The position numbers and the translations under genes are program-made. DNA of 64,000 nt from Cucumis sativus. Lineage: Eukaryota > Streptophyta > Magnoliopsida > Cucurbitales > Cucurbitaceae. Below, in pieces: positions 1 through 17,483 of the stretch. The notes beneath the pieces were generated by a model that was given only the letters and a program-made list of their open reading frames with translations, had not been told where the DNA came from and did not search any database. Each line of letters opens with the position of its first letter. Position 1 is the first letter of the stretch. Location of the stretch: positions 23,253,498 through 23,317,497 of the forward strand of contig NC_026660.2 of NCBI RefSeq assembly GCF_000004075.3, given 5' to 3'.

Positions 1-2074
1 ATATTTACAACTACCCATCTTGGGTTATGCATGGTAAAGAAAAATACAAAATTTCTCCATCAATTTCAATATTAGTAGGGACCATATTTAATTGAGTTTG
101 TCGATGAAACCTCCCCAAAAGAAAAACATTTATGAATATTTGCATGATTCATCCATAATTCGATGTGTAAAAATCATATAAAAAGAAACCAAAAGAATTT
201 TTTTAAAAAAAAGAAAGATATTTGCTATTTTATGTGAAGAAAAATAGTGAGCATATTAATTAGAGGTGTGGACCATTTTAGAAATTGAAAACAAAAGTAG
301 ATATATATACTTGAATTTGGTGTATGAATTGAAGTTGATTTTTCTTTATACATAAATATATATATGATGTAAATCTGAAACTCATCTCCATCCTCATCAT
401 TTTTATTTATTCTTAATTTATATAGTTCTCATGAAGACGAGAATATTCCAGTTTGTGTGATTTGTGTTTTTTTCTCTCTAATTTCCCAAATTAATGTGGA
501 CTTGGTGGAATGGAATGGAATATTGGACGTACCCACACCTCCGTTTATTTTCCGTGATGTGTTTGAGTTTCTCTTTCTATTGCTTTATTATTTACTATTT
601 CTCTCTATGATTGGGTTTTTTATTATTATTATTGTATTATATATTTTTAAATTTATAAGGAGCAATTATTTATTTTTAAACATTTTTCTTTCCTTTCAAT
701 AAGGACGTCTACAGCTAAGGCTAGCTATATAATATATCACGTGATTTTAATTGAAGAATCTTTGCTTCTAAATTTTAAAGATTTTTTACACTTTAATATT
801 CACTTCATATTTGCTTACTACCAAAATTATTTGTTATCATACGCATCTATGTGTGGTATGTGTGTTCATGTATGTATTCAAATAATTTCCTAACTAAATT
901 TTTCAAAAAACTAAACATGTGAATTAGTTTGGCTTTTTATTCCTTTTGAATTTTTAACTCCATTTTAAAAACCAAACATGTGCATTCTAATCTAACATCT
1001 CTTTCGTCTCTGTGTATATATAATTTTTTTTGAAAAAGATACATCACCGCTCAATAATACACCTAAGTGTATTTTAAGATGTTTTGAAAAGAAAAAATTA
1101 ATTTAAAATTCTAATTTCTTTTCTTTTCTTTTATTTTCTTTACATTTTAAAAATAGTAAAATAGTGTAATTGTTCCATAAATATAGCAAAAATTATTAAA
1201 CTCTCAATAATCTATTTAATCAACTAACAACAATGCACAAAAGTTGGGTGGATGTACTAGAAAGATGACTTGAGACAAATATCATACCATACATCATGGG
1301 TTTGGAAATTTGTATGCTTTTTTAACAACTATTAAATACAAACTTCAACGACATCAATTGTGTCTCTTTAGAGACACCAATCTTGATCAGATCTAAATTT
1401 CATTGAACTAAATACCTGTTTAGACTTTATAAGCTCGGATAAAATATTTGATAATATAAAATTTCATCAAAAAACTAACGACAATGAAAAGAATAATTCA
1501 TCTATTTTAGAAGTAGGGGTCATTTGGTTTTTTCAATGTAAGATTCAACATCGGGATGGTGTAACTATTTTCAAGAAAATCATAACCAGGAGTGGTTTAT
1601 GAAAACTTATATAGATTTAATAGATAGAAATATAAATCACACTATGTTTGATTCATTTAACTAATTATAAAAAATATTAATGTAAAAAACAAATATTAAA
1701 AAGAGTAACGGTGTAAATTAATATGGTTAGGTTAAGATTTGAATTGGATAGAAAGAATGAAAAAGAATGAAAATGTATAGATTGGAGGGATAGAGAATGC
1801 TGAAATAATTGTTGGGTACGTAGCGATAATTATTGATTGCTAAAAAAAAGGAGGACAAAAAATGGTAATTTAAATAAAATTTGAAACATGAACAATGCAA
1901 CGTAACAGTCTGTGATATTTAAAAGTAATTTTGCTACGGAAACGCTGCAGGAGATTGGTAACACCCAATTATTACCTGCCACGTATCTTTAAATTAGTGA
2001 TGGAATGGAAGGGAATTGAATCGCCATGTTGGATTTTGACTGAATATTCTCTATTTATTTGATTCCACATTAAC
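1..2074. other. AT-rich intergenic sequence, no gene recognised
   Basis: No reading frame here resembles a known protein. The longest open frame (457-702) is a hydrophobic, low-complexity translation of T-rich DNA. The right end is presumably the upstream region of the TauE/SafE gene. Confidence 0.6.
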
Positions 2075-2092
2075 AAATATATATATATATAC
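2075..2092 (+). promoter_or_regulatory. Putative TATA element of the TauE/SafE gene
   Basis: A run of alternating AT lies about 115 bases upstream of the chosen ATG at 2205, a plausible TATA position for a leader of roughly 80-100 bases. AT runs are common in this window, so this rests on position only. Confidence 0.35.
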
Positions 2093-2204
2093 ATTATTCC
2101 CTAAATACTTGATAACTACGGCCACCACTCACCATTTCGTGAAAATCCTGAAACCACGGTTGCCGGACACCAACGACGCCGCAATTCTTTTCTCTCTTTC
2201 CACC

Positions 2205-5200
2205 ATGGCCACTTCTGGGTTTCTTCTGTACCTTCTTTCTGCCTCTTCAATCGCCGTTCTCTCTCTTCTCTACCTCTCTGACTCTTCTTCTTCTTCTTCT
2301 TCCTCCACCACCGCCCTTTCCGCCTCTCTCTCCACCGACAAGACCTGGCCGGTCCGTTCTTCCCTCTTTTCTTTTCCCTTTTCATTAATGTGCACGTGGG
2401 TTCTCAACTTTTTTTTTTTTTTTCTGTTGAAGGATTTGGAGCCGAGTTGGAGACTTGTGGCGGCGACGGTGATCGGATTTCTCGGCTCCGCTTGCGGAAC
2501 CGTTGGAGGAGTCGGCGGCGGCGGCATTTTTGTCCCTATGCTTACGTTGATTATTGGGTTTGACACCAAATCTGCTGCTGCCATTTCCAAATGTATTTGC
2601 TTGCTTTTTTAAATCCAAAATCCGCCGAATAGTTTTCCTTTGAATTGAAGAAAATTCTTATAATTAATGGCATGTGTTTGTTTTGTTGTAGGTATGATAA
2701 TGGGAGCTTCTACATCATCGGTTTGGTACAATTTAAGGGTGGCTCATCCGACGAAGGATGTGCCGATTATAGATCATGATTTGGCGTTGTTGTTTCAACC
2801 CATGTTGATGCTTGGAATCACCGTTGGTGTTTCCCTTAGCGTTGTTTTCCCCTACTGGCTTATCACTATTCTCATCATTATTCTCTTTATTGGTCTGCCA
2901 TTTTCTCTTTCCTTTTTCTTTTCCCAAATCTCCAGATTTATGCATACTTATATGGGGTTTTGGTTGTTTGAATCAGGGACTTCCTCCAGGTCCTTCTTTA
3001 AGGGAATTGAGATGTGGAAAGAAGAAACTATTCTCAAGGTTTTCTAATAGTTTTCTCTATGTTCTTCTAATAATGTTTGGTTTTGTTTGGAGGTCATAAT
3101 TTTCTCTTTGTTGGTTTTTTCCTTTTCCCCAGAAAGAATTTGCTAAACGATGTGAGACTGTTGTGAATTCTCATGGCGAACGTAAGTAAAATGGTTGTTT
3201 GAAGCCTTTGATAACTATTTTAACTTTTTAGCTAAGAGTTATATCGCCTTGTTTGACAATTCTTTTGGTTCGATTCGGATCATTTGAATTCTTGGCTAAA
3301 TAATCAAAATGAATAGGATAAAAAGGAAAAGGTAACATGGAACTAGCTACGAAATTGTTAATGTATGTGTTTTTTTTGGTGGTTTTGCAGTATTGATTGA
3401 TGTTGAGTATGACCCACTGATTCCCAAAGAACAGAAAACAGAACTGGTGGGGCTCAAACACCAATAATTTCTTTGACTTCATTGACTCACTGTTCATGCA
3501 AATGGAAAATCTGAATGAACTGAATGTTTTTGTTATATTTTGACCTCTTTTTTCTTTTCAGGAATTGATGTGCTTCAATCTAAGATGGAAAAGGACCTCC
3601 ATTTTGTTTGCTGTTTGGATTTCTTTTCTCATACTTCAAGTTGTGAAGGTCTCTTTCTATATTTCTCTATGTTCCTTTCTTCTCTCTCAAAATTCATTTT
3701 TTTAATGTATATGGTCGATTGAACAATTATGCAGAATGATGTAGCAGCTTGTAGCATTTGGTATTGGGTCGTCTTCTTCTTGCAGGTTTGTATTATTTAA
3801 AACTTTAATCAATACCCCATTCGTTATTTGATTATTTCAATAGTCTTTTTAGGATCATACCAATGTTTAGAACAGTGTTTTCACTATAATGCAAATCAAT
3901 GATTGGGAGAACAGTCAAATCTAATTTGGGATTGGAGAGTCCGAATCTTTCACTAATTCTGATCTATAACTTTTTTTTCTTTTTGCTGATTCTAAATTCA
4001 CGGTGGGGGTCCTACGTCAAATTGGGAATCGAATTCCTAATTTTGGGAAGTGATTTTGCCATTAAAATTCCGAAGAATCTTACAATGATACCTAAATTTG
4101 TGCACCCCACCCTTCCATGATTCCTAGATTTATGCACCCCACTTTTTAGGGTTGCGTTTGATAATTTTGTTATTTTTTAGTTTTCTGTTTTTGGGAATTT
4201 TGCTCAATTACTAATGTTTTTCTCTTTTTAATTCTGTTTTGGAAATTTTGCTTCCGATGACCTTTGTGATTCTTAATCAAATTCTAAAAATAAAAAAAGA
4301 GTGTTTTTTCAAATGTAACTCTTTTATTGTCTCATTTTCTTAACCATTTAGTTTTTATTTTTGGAAAATTCAAATTTTATTAAAAAGAAAAGGATGATCA
4401 TAGAAAATAAATACTTTACCAGCACAATTTTATTTTCAAAAAATAGAAAACCAAATAATTATCAAATAAAGGTCTTAGTTTCAAGACTTAGACTTGAATT
4501 TTGAAAATATTTGTAAGAGAGATAGGTAATAGAGCACATGTTTACTTTTTTCAAACGGATCATAATTTTCAATTTTTTGTTTCCTAAGATTTCAAACTAA
4601 TTTTATTAATTGAAAGTATATTTAGGTGTAGATAACAAAATATTGAAAATAGTACCCGATTCCAACGGACTTCATTAACTAAACTGTGCTATTGTTGTTG
4701 TGAACTTGTATCAGTTCCCCATAGCAATTGTAGTGTTTGGGTATGAAGCAAGAAAGCTATACAAAGAACACAAGAAGAGGATGGAGGCAGGGAACTTGGA
4801 ACAAATTTGTGAGGCTTCAATAGGATGGACTGGCTCACACCTTGCCTTTTGTGCACTTTGTGGCATTGTTGGAGGCACTGTTGGAGGCCTTTTGGGTTCT
4901 GGTGGTGGCTTTGTTTTAGGCCCTTTGCTCTTGGAAATTGGTGTTGTCCCTCAAGTTGCTAGTGCCACAGCAACTTTTGTTATGATGTTCTCCTCTTCCT
5001 TATCTGTTGTTGAATTCTACTTGCTCAACAGGTTTCCCATTCCATATGGTGGGTTCTCGTTTCCACTCTTAACACTCTCCAATCTCATTCAGATTCTATC
5101 GAATTATCCGTAAGCTCTTCTTTCTGAATCTGTTTGCAGCTCTGTATCTGACATCAGTGTCGGTTCTGGCTGGGTTCTGGGGACAGTTCTTTGTTAGAAA

Positions 5201-5439
5201 GTTGATCACCATTCTAAGGAGAGCCTCACTCATTGTGTTTATCCTCTCTGGTGTTATCTTTGCTAGTGCCATCACCATGGGTATGCATTTTCATTTAACC
5301 AAACATTTTGAAAGTTCAACAACTAAATCTAACTTGTGAGTTCACCTCGCTTTCAGGCATTGTTGGAGTAACGAAAAGTATAACCATGATACAGAACCAT
5401 GAGTTCATGGGGTTCTTAGATTTCTGCAGCAGTGGGTGA
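2205..5439 (+). CDS. Sulfite exporter TauE/SafE family membrane protein
   Basis: Predicted polytopic membrane transporter of the plant TauE/SafE family; bacterial relatives export sulfite or organosulfonates, but the plant substrate is not settled. Reconstructed coding exons: 2205-2351, 2433-2592, 2692-2892, 2977-3038, 3133-3181, 3391-3446, 3562-3648, 3735-3785, 4715-5048, 5140-5280, 5357-5439. All junctions are GT-AG and in phase, giving 456 residues, normal for the family. The start ATG has a good context (caccATGG) and opens a hydrophobic, signal-like stretch followed by a serine run. Two glycine-rich repeats mark the two half-domains: [10 protein letters not shown] at residues 71-80 and [13 protein letters not shown] near 324-336. 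In-frame translation above the ATG is not needed. Intron 8 (929 bp) holds a MITE-like element. The gene is convergent with the SRPK gene. Confidence 0.93.
4149..4475. mobile_element. MITE-like inverted-repeat element in TauE/SafE intron 8
   Basis: The left end contains TTTGATAATTTTGTTATTTT then TTTTCTGTTTTTG. The right end, read on the other strand, contains TTTGATAATTATTTGG then TTTTCTATTTTTTG, so the ends form an imperfect inverted repeat around an AT-rich core with no coding potential. Short non-autonomous elements with ends of this kind are frequent in plant introns. I could not fix the outer ends or a target-site duplication. Confidence 0.4.
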
Positions 5440-5517
5440 ATGAGATTTGATCACATAGGCAGAAAACAGTATAAAGGAATGAAGATTAGTGCAGGAAAAA
5501 TAGCGTCTTCAATTTGT

Positions 5518-5581
5518 TAGTTGCTTTGCTGGTGATCTCAAGCTGAATCTGTTAGTGGCTTCGCTTGTGATGTCAAGCTGA
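5518..5581. repeat. Imperfect tandem duplication in the TauE/SafE 3' region
   Basis: Two copies of a roughly 34-base unit (ttag-tgctt-gct-gtgat-tcaagctga) follow the stop codon within about 140 bases. They probably lie in the 3' untranslated region. A looser pair (gttagc..ctcgct.acagc) follows at about 5660 and 5755. Confidence 0.5.
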
Positions 5582-6482
5582 GGAATTGGCCAACGCTTGT
5601 TGTCCAATACAATACCATGTTTGTGAAGAAAAAATAATAAGGTGATTGATTGATGACGGTTAGCTCTTCGCTGACAGCCTCATCGTACCTTCAAAATTAT
5701 TTAAATGTTTCAAAAATTGTTTTATTGGGTTGTGGTTTTGGTTAGTTCTGTTAGCACCTCGCTAACAGCATCATCTGTAAATTTCACTCTATTGTCAGTA
5801 AAATGTCACAATGCAGTGTGTTCAATATTCTTTTGCTGCATCCTTTCTAAATTATTGTTACTAAAGTTAATTATCTAATGTCACATCAACATAAAGAAAC
5901 AGTAAGCGAAACTTTGAAGACTAGAAATGACTTCATACTGAGCAGATTAAACTAGTTATTCCATATTAATTTATGTTTTTAAATATTATGATAACCTAAC
6001 ACCGAGCATTGTTCTTTAGTAATACTTTTTCCTTTCCTTAAACTTTGATATATATATATATAAGAAATCAATATACAAACCAATAAATCACATTGTATTG
6101 CAAAGCATGCTGACCCCACACTAGGCCACGTGAATACAAGGAATATATTTTTCTCTCTTTTTCTTTTAAATGGTAAAAAAGAAATTGTAAATTATTTTTG
6201 AACTGTAGGAATACCTAAACCAGTAAAACCACCCATCTGGATTCCACACTAGCCAAACTGCTACATCATTAAGCTTCATTAAAATAAACTTCATGTTTCA
6301 CCACTTCCCAGCACAAGCGATGTGTTCATCCTTGTAATCACAAGTTTCTCACTCGGAGTTGCTGGAGCTTCGTTTCCCTACTGGTAAAGCAAGTCACTGC
6401 TTCACTCAGCTCTTTTGGAGTAGAATCCCAACCACCATTGCTAAATCCACACAAGAAAGATGAGGAGAAGCAGAGACCAACT
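5582..6482. other. Intergenic space between convergent TauE/SafE and SRPK genes
   Basis: No coding frame is supported. The left part is likely TauE/SafE 3' UTR and the right part (about 6250-6482) likely SRPK 3' UTR. There is a short AT microsatellite near 6051. Confidence 0.5.
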
Positions 6483-10470
<3,988 letters not shown>

Positions 10471-10474
10471 AGGC

Positions 10475-10529
10475 TGGGCTCAAAAAGGAAGCGGACCAAC
10501 ATCTCGGCCCGTACATAGTAGAAGGCCCA
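10475..10529 (+). promoter_or_regulatory. Site II-type motifs of the eL24 promoter
   Basis: TGGGCT at 10475-10480, a GGCCC core at 10506-10510 and GGCCCA at 10524-10529 lie 140-200 bases upstream of the eL24 ATG. TGGGCC/T site II elements bound by TCP factors are a known hallmark of plant ribosomal-protein and proliferation-linked promoters. The motifs are seen directly; binding is inferred. Confidence 0.6.
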
Positions 10530-10617
10530 GTGGCATTATGGTGATTAAATTACAATAAAGGGGTTATCAAACAAACCTCAAACTATACATATCGTTTCCC
10601 TCGATAGATTTAGTTTC

Positions 10618-10625
10618 TAGGGTTT
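10618..10625 (-). promoter_or_regulatory. Telo-box (AAACCCTA) in the eL24 leader
   Basis: TAGGGTTT, the reverse of AAACCCTA, lies about 45 bases before the start codon. Telo-boxes together with site II elements are the standard pair in plant ribosomal-protein promoters. Confidence 0.6.
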
Positions 10626-10670
10626 CGGCGACCACGAAGAAACGGAGGAGTAACAACTGCAGCCGCCACC

Positions 10671-12030
<1,360 letters not shown>

Positions 12031-12490
12031 ACTCTCTATGCTGTAAGCTAAGAAGAGTAGTAAGCTTTTGATTGTCTTTTGAATAGCAAGCCTGAGTAAA
12101 AGATAATGTTTGTTTATTTCCAAAATTTTGAATGGATCAATTATTGCATTTATGATGGTACCAATATCAGAGTTCTGCATTTTGTTTCCCTGTTAATTTG
12201 CATGATTATGAATGATAACTACTTGACTATGTTCAATAGGGACATGGTTCAAATTTCCATTAAAATTTTATTTGCTTACCTTTTGGATTCATGAAGTATG
12301 GATAGAGATTATTTAGGCAACACGGATAGCTGTTGAGCACTCGCATTTGAAGTTTTTGTTTCGAGATTTTGTTTCAACCTGTTTTCGGTTTAACTTTTTA
12401 TTAAGTTTAAAGTCATTTTAGAAAAAAAAGGGAACGAATTAAAATGTTCCACAAATTTTTTAAAACTCTTTGACCCGTTTGGGGCATAGA

Positions 12491-12972
12491 GTTGGATAGA
12501 TTATTCTAGTTTTGGTTATAATGGTGTGTGCATTGGGATGTGAAGTTTGGATAGATTATTATAGTTTTGGTTATAATGGTGTGTATTGGGTGTGAAGTAT
12601 TTTAGTTTGATAAGTAAATATAAAATATGTAAAAATTATATTGGGTGTGAAGTATTTTAGTTTGATAAGTAAATATAAAATATGTAAAAATTATATTTGG
12701 GTGTGAAGTATTTTAGTTTGATAAGTAAATATAAAATATGTAAAAATTATTTTAGTTTGACAAGTAAATAGAAAATATTTTAAAAAAATATTAAACTATT
12801 TTAGTTTGATAAGTAAATAAAAAATATGTAAAAAATATTTTAGTTTGATAAATAATTGGGAGTGAACTATTTTAGTTTGATGAGTAAATAAAAGATAAGT
12901 AAAAAAATATTTTATTTGATAAGTAAATAGAAGATAAGTAAAAAAATATTTTATTTGATAAGTAAATAGAAA
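12491..12972. repeat. Nested AT-rich tandem array downstream of eL24
   Basis: Two unit types abut. A 55-base unit (ttggatagattatt.tagttttgg core) occurs twice from about 12491. A second 55-56-base unit (TTGGGTGTGAAG, then TTTTAGTTTGATAAGTAAAT) starts at 12586, 12641 and 12697. Diverging partial copies of the TTTGATAAGTAAAT core continue to about 12972. No coding capacity is evident. Confidence 0.85.
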
Positions 12973-13005
12973 ATGTCGTACAAAAAAATGATACATGTCA
13001 ACTGT

Positions 13006-13043
13006 GATAAAAGCTTAGCTAAGGGATAAAAGCTTAGCTAAGG
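13006..13043. repeat. 19-base direct tandem duplication
   Basis: GATAAAAGCTTAGCTAAGG occurs twice back to back at 13006 and 13025. The AGCTTAGCTAAGG core recurs once near 13693. No function is suggested. Confidence 0.8.
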
Positions 13044-13065
13044 GGACTCTTGAACAGTTGGATGT

Positions 13066-13171
13066 GGGTATTAACTTTTAAATTGTCGGGGGTATTATAA
13101 TTCTAGATAATGTCTTATGGGTATTAACTTTTAAATTTTCGTGGGTATTATAGTTTTAGATAATTTCTATT
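13066..13171. repeat. 53-base tandem duplication
   Basis: Two diverged copies beginning GGGTATTAACTTTTAAATT at 13066 and 13119 follow the 19-base duplication. Together with the larger array upstream, this makes a repeat-rich block about 0.5-1.1 kb past eL24. Confidence 0.75.
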
Positions 13172-16100
13172 AAGACGGCTTTTAAATAGTTTAAATAAAA
13201 ATTATCTAGAAACAAAAAGGAAGCGGGAGAATCAAAACATATAGAAATGGTAGGGAGTTCAAAGACCAAAATTGCTTATCATTTAACCTATGGTTTGTTT
13301 TCATATCAACACTCAGTTTATTTTAACCATCAGTTTATTTTCACTACATGACATGAAATGAGTTCTTGTACAATCTTTTATGTGATACATTTTTTTGTGG
13401 AAATTATGTGCAAGCCTTTTTTTTTTTTGGGTTATGTGGCAGTCAACAATTTTGTTTGGTTTATATTGGACGGAGAAGAGTTCAACTTTTATCAAGTGGA
13501 TTTATGCTTCTATATTCTTATTTACTTCATGCTTTGTTTCCTTGTTGAAGCATAAAAATTCGCTTAGATATAAAGGTATAAACATCACACTGTTTGGTGC
13601 AGCGTAAATGAGTCTTTTCATTTAACTATTTTTCTTTTAACCATAACAGTTGATAGAGAATTAGGGTATCAATTCTCAAAACTATCAAGTCAGCTTAGCT
13701 AAGGATTGAGTTCCACAAGAATTGTTTCAAAATCAAAGCTTTTGAGACAAATAAGTCTCTTGCACACTATTTTACAATTCCATTGAGTGTTCCTCAAATA
13801 TAATTTTACATAAATGGCAAATTTCAAGAACTTATTTTTTTGTGGAAATTAGAAAGACCATACTCGATTTATCATATTGTGTTCAATCAATCTAGAGAGA
13901 AAGACCTAAAGAGATCTGTCTCTTTATAAAATTCTAGTCACATTATTATAAAATTGTAATGATTATTAAATAAGGTGTAACCATTTTTTCTTAATTTTCT
14001 TGCCTTGGATGATTCATATCCGTGGTTTTAACCCAAACATTCTTTTGTGGGTGCATGATCAAACATTTGTGGCGTTCAACCTCACCAATGTGCCCAAAGT
14101 TCAGCCCAAGCTTAGTCTAAGTCTAACTTTCACACATATTCATATTGGATTAGATATGAATCGATTTTCTAAAAATTGGGTTGGTCTACGAGTTCCATTT
14201 TAAGCCATATTTGGATTGAGACCTATTCGAGGATAGACTTATCATGAACCAACCAAGTATGTGTTAAAAGTATTAGTATTATATTTTATATATTATAATA
14301 TTCAACTTTTTAATGTTATTGATATAATGGATGTAAAGAACTGACTGAAAATATTTAAAAAATAGTAAAACTTATAAATAAATTCAAATCCTTAGAAGCT
14401 CGAGAGAACCCATTGTTGTTATTCCCTAATTTTGTGTGGTAAATTCACCTAATATATTCATCATTATTTCTTTGGTTCGGAGAGGAGAAGATTGGTAACC
14501 ACATACCTATGTATTCAACGCACCTTTCACCTTTGTAAACATTATGATAAATATAACAAAATTTATCAATTATAGACTTTTATCAATGTCTATTATTGAT
14601 AAACTTGTACAGTTTATCAGTAATAGATCACCAACTATATTGCTGATAAACTTTGCTATATTGTATGCTAATATCTTAATATGATTGTTATATTTTCAAT
14701 CGTCTTAAAAATATTTATGTGTTGAACTTATTTTTGTAATTTATGTCTAATCATAATTTGCGCGTTGCTTGTTCAAGCCATAGTCTTTCAACTTTTTGGC
14801 TGAAATGTACAAGTTTGCTATGAGCTATGTCAAGTGAGCATAGTTTAAGTAGCATACAAGTGTTGTTAGTGACTACAAAATACTCGAATCCCCCTACTTG
14901 GCTACCTCCACTCCTCTTGTACTTTCTTCTCCTTACCCTTCATCTTCCTATCTCTCATTTTCAAGTTGGGTACTTCTTGTACTATATGATCGTTTATTGA
15001 AACCATTCCAATAAGTGAAGGCTGTCCCATAAAATTAAAGCCATTGTTAGCTCTATTATTAATGGAAAGTAACATGGCAATGTATGAATAAAGAAAATTT
15101 ACAAATGAAAATAAAAAGGCTGAACTATTTGTATATCATTGGATGGTAACATAACAATGCATTTATAATTACGTTTGTACCTTCAAATTTCATGTACTTC
15201 AGAACCATCCTAACCAAGCAAAGGTTATTGTCAAATAAAAGGCCCCTGCCATCCATTATTATTGGAAAGTAAACATAGTTGGAAACTAACAAAACAATGT
15301 ATACATTATTGCTTCCATTTATAAAACATTAAAATAAGCTATCCACTAAATAGTTTGTTTGAATTGACTTAAAAAATATTTTCAAAAAATACATTTTTAC
15401 TTAAACTTGTGTGTTAAAATCCAAAATCCATTTTCGACTCTATGCAATATGACTGTTCACCCAAGTCAATTAACTCTTCTAATTGCTTTCAACCACTGTA
15501 AGAAAAATATATTGAAATCAATATATTGTGCTGTTAAGATAACTCCAATTTGTTATTTGACACACACTCTGAACGACTAAATGGAAGGTTTGTATTTTGT
15601 ACTTTGTACTTCGTTGCTCCTCAAGATGGAAGAACAACCTTTCTTTTGTTTATCGATGTAACTAACACAGTTAATGAAATTATGTAACTTTCTGTTTTGG
15701 TCGATTGCTTGTGTAATAGCAGTAGCAATTTACGCTCAAAGTGGAGGTTTAAATACATGTTTAATTTAGTCCTAAAGCTTTTAGGATTGTATTTAAAAAG
15801 ATGTCTTAAAATGTAAACAATAATGTCTATTGGGGTATATATTAGAACCTTTAATATATGGTGCCCTCTGATCATTTTGACTTTAAAAATTATAACATTC
15901 CTGTGTACATAGTATAAGTGTTATTTATTGTGTGCTGTGGTTGTGAATCCAAAATAGAATGATAAAACAAAATGTGAGCAAAGAAATTTTTTGAGACTGA
16001 TAAAGTAAAAAAAAACAGACATCTTAATTTTCTGTACACACAAGGTTGTCAGTACTACAGTAACATGAAACTATTTTGGTAGCATAAGGTTATGTCACCC

Positions 16101-17483
16101 CATTTTTCAACTAGCATTAACGTGTTGTGTACCTTTGTTGGTTAGGACAAACAAAATTATATATAAAGAATTAGAAAAAAATTGTAAGTTAAATATATAT
16201 ATATACTTACTATACAGTTTAGGTTTTAGTTTTTTTAAGCTTACAATTTAGCCTAGGCTGCAGCCATGCATTTCACCTTCCCATAACTTATTTGGGAAGC
16301 TTTGGATGTATGTATATAACATGCACCTTAGGCCTAGCATTAGTAGTTCATATTCAAATCTTGGTCGTGAGTCCTTACAAATATATCAGAGCAGAACTTC
16401 CTCCAAGTAAGATACAATTCAAACTAAGGAGGAACCAAAGGAGCAGAACTTCTTCCAAGCAAGATACAATTCAAACTAAGGAGGAACCAAAGGAGAAGCT
16501 GGTATGCATATGTAAACCCTAAGTTTAGGAAGGGTTCGTGAATCAATCGAAATCATATATAAAAATTAGAGAGATTTTAAAAGAATATTAAAATGTGGGG
16601 TTAAGAAAGTCTTAAAAGAATTAAATGGTACAACAACTTATATATCAACAAGGTATACGCTCCATTTTAGTAGCTCAATTATAGATACTCCAAATTAAAT
16701 GTGTATTTTATGGAGCAGTTCTTTTCTTTTGTTGATTTTGAAAGATTTTCATCGAATTAAATTTGTAGGTGTGACAAAAAATGCCGAAAGAATTCATATT
16801 AATTAGTGAGATAAGTGTTGGAAGCAAGAGGATGTAGTATATCTCTTTGTACATCCTATGACTACCTCTTTAGAGACTCACAACACTTGGCTTCTTTATT
16901 TGACACCTAAGAATTCTATACCAGTAACATATTCCAAGTTAGGAAGCATAACTCTAATACCAATTATTGATAATTTATCAAGGACAATGAACCTTCCACC
17001 TCCCCAGTGACACATTATATATCCATTTTTAAACCTTTTAAAATTATCCAAAAGATGATAGTCGTTCATACTTATGTAACTTATTTATCATAGATCTTTT
17101 TCTTCTTTAACTCATTCCCAAGACTTTGTTTGCATCTAACAATTTCATAAATATAAGTCCATAACTGGTACTTTCAATTCAAAATGTTGTATCTGAAAAA
17201 GGTTGCAAATAGAACCACATAGATTTATATTGACACACATGAAATTAGAAGTTTTTGTTCCTCAATAAAAAATTTCCAAGAAAGGGAAAGAACACATCCA
17301 GTGATTGAGCCTTGGAAGTGAAGTTAATTTTATATGGGTGACCAAGAATATTCAAACACACATAAAATCAAACTATATATGTCTTCTCTAGATCATATCA
17401 CATCATAATTAAGAGAGTAAAAAAGTTGATGCAAATTTCTAAACCCAAACTAATAATTAAAATTTAAGTACCCCATGAGAAGC
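13172..17483. other. Long AT-rich intergenic region
   Basis: Apart from the 52-base duplication at 16389-16492 I see no gene, RNA or clear element. Open frames here (for example 15621-15875 minus, 13358-13607 plus) are short, low in complexity and match nothing I recognise. Confidence 0.5.
16389..16492. repeat. 52-base tandem duplication, two copies
   Basis: Units starting GAGCAGAACTT at 16389 and 16441 are nearly identical. The 52-base period is not a multiple of three, so the duplication does not preserve a reading frame, which argues against it being coding. Confidence 0.85.

Noticed and set aside
457-702. Plus-strand 81-residue hydrophobic frame
   Set aside because: Its composition simply reflects T-rich DNA; no start context, no motif and no neighbouring exon support it.
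2116-2590. Minus-strand frames opposite exons 1-2 of the TauE/SafE gene
   Set aside because: They are antisense shadows with poly-Glu/Lys/Arg composition caused by the serine-rich and pyrimidine-rich sense sequence.
3258-3272. GGTTCGATTC resembling a tRNA B box
   Set aside because: It lies in a TauE/SafE intron, and no matching A box or cloverleaf could be found around it.
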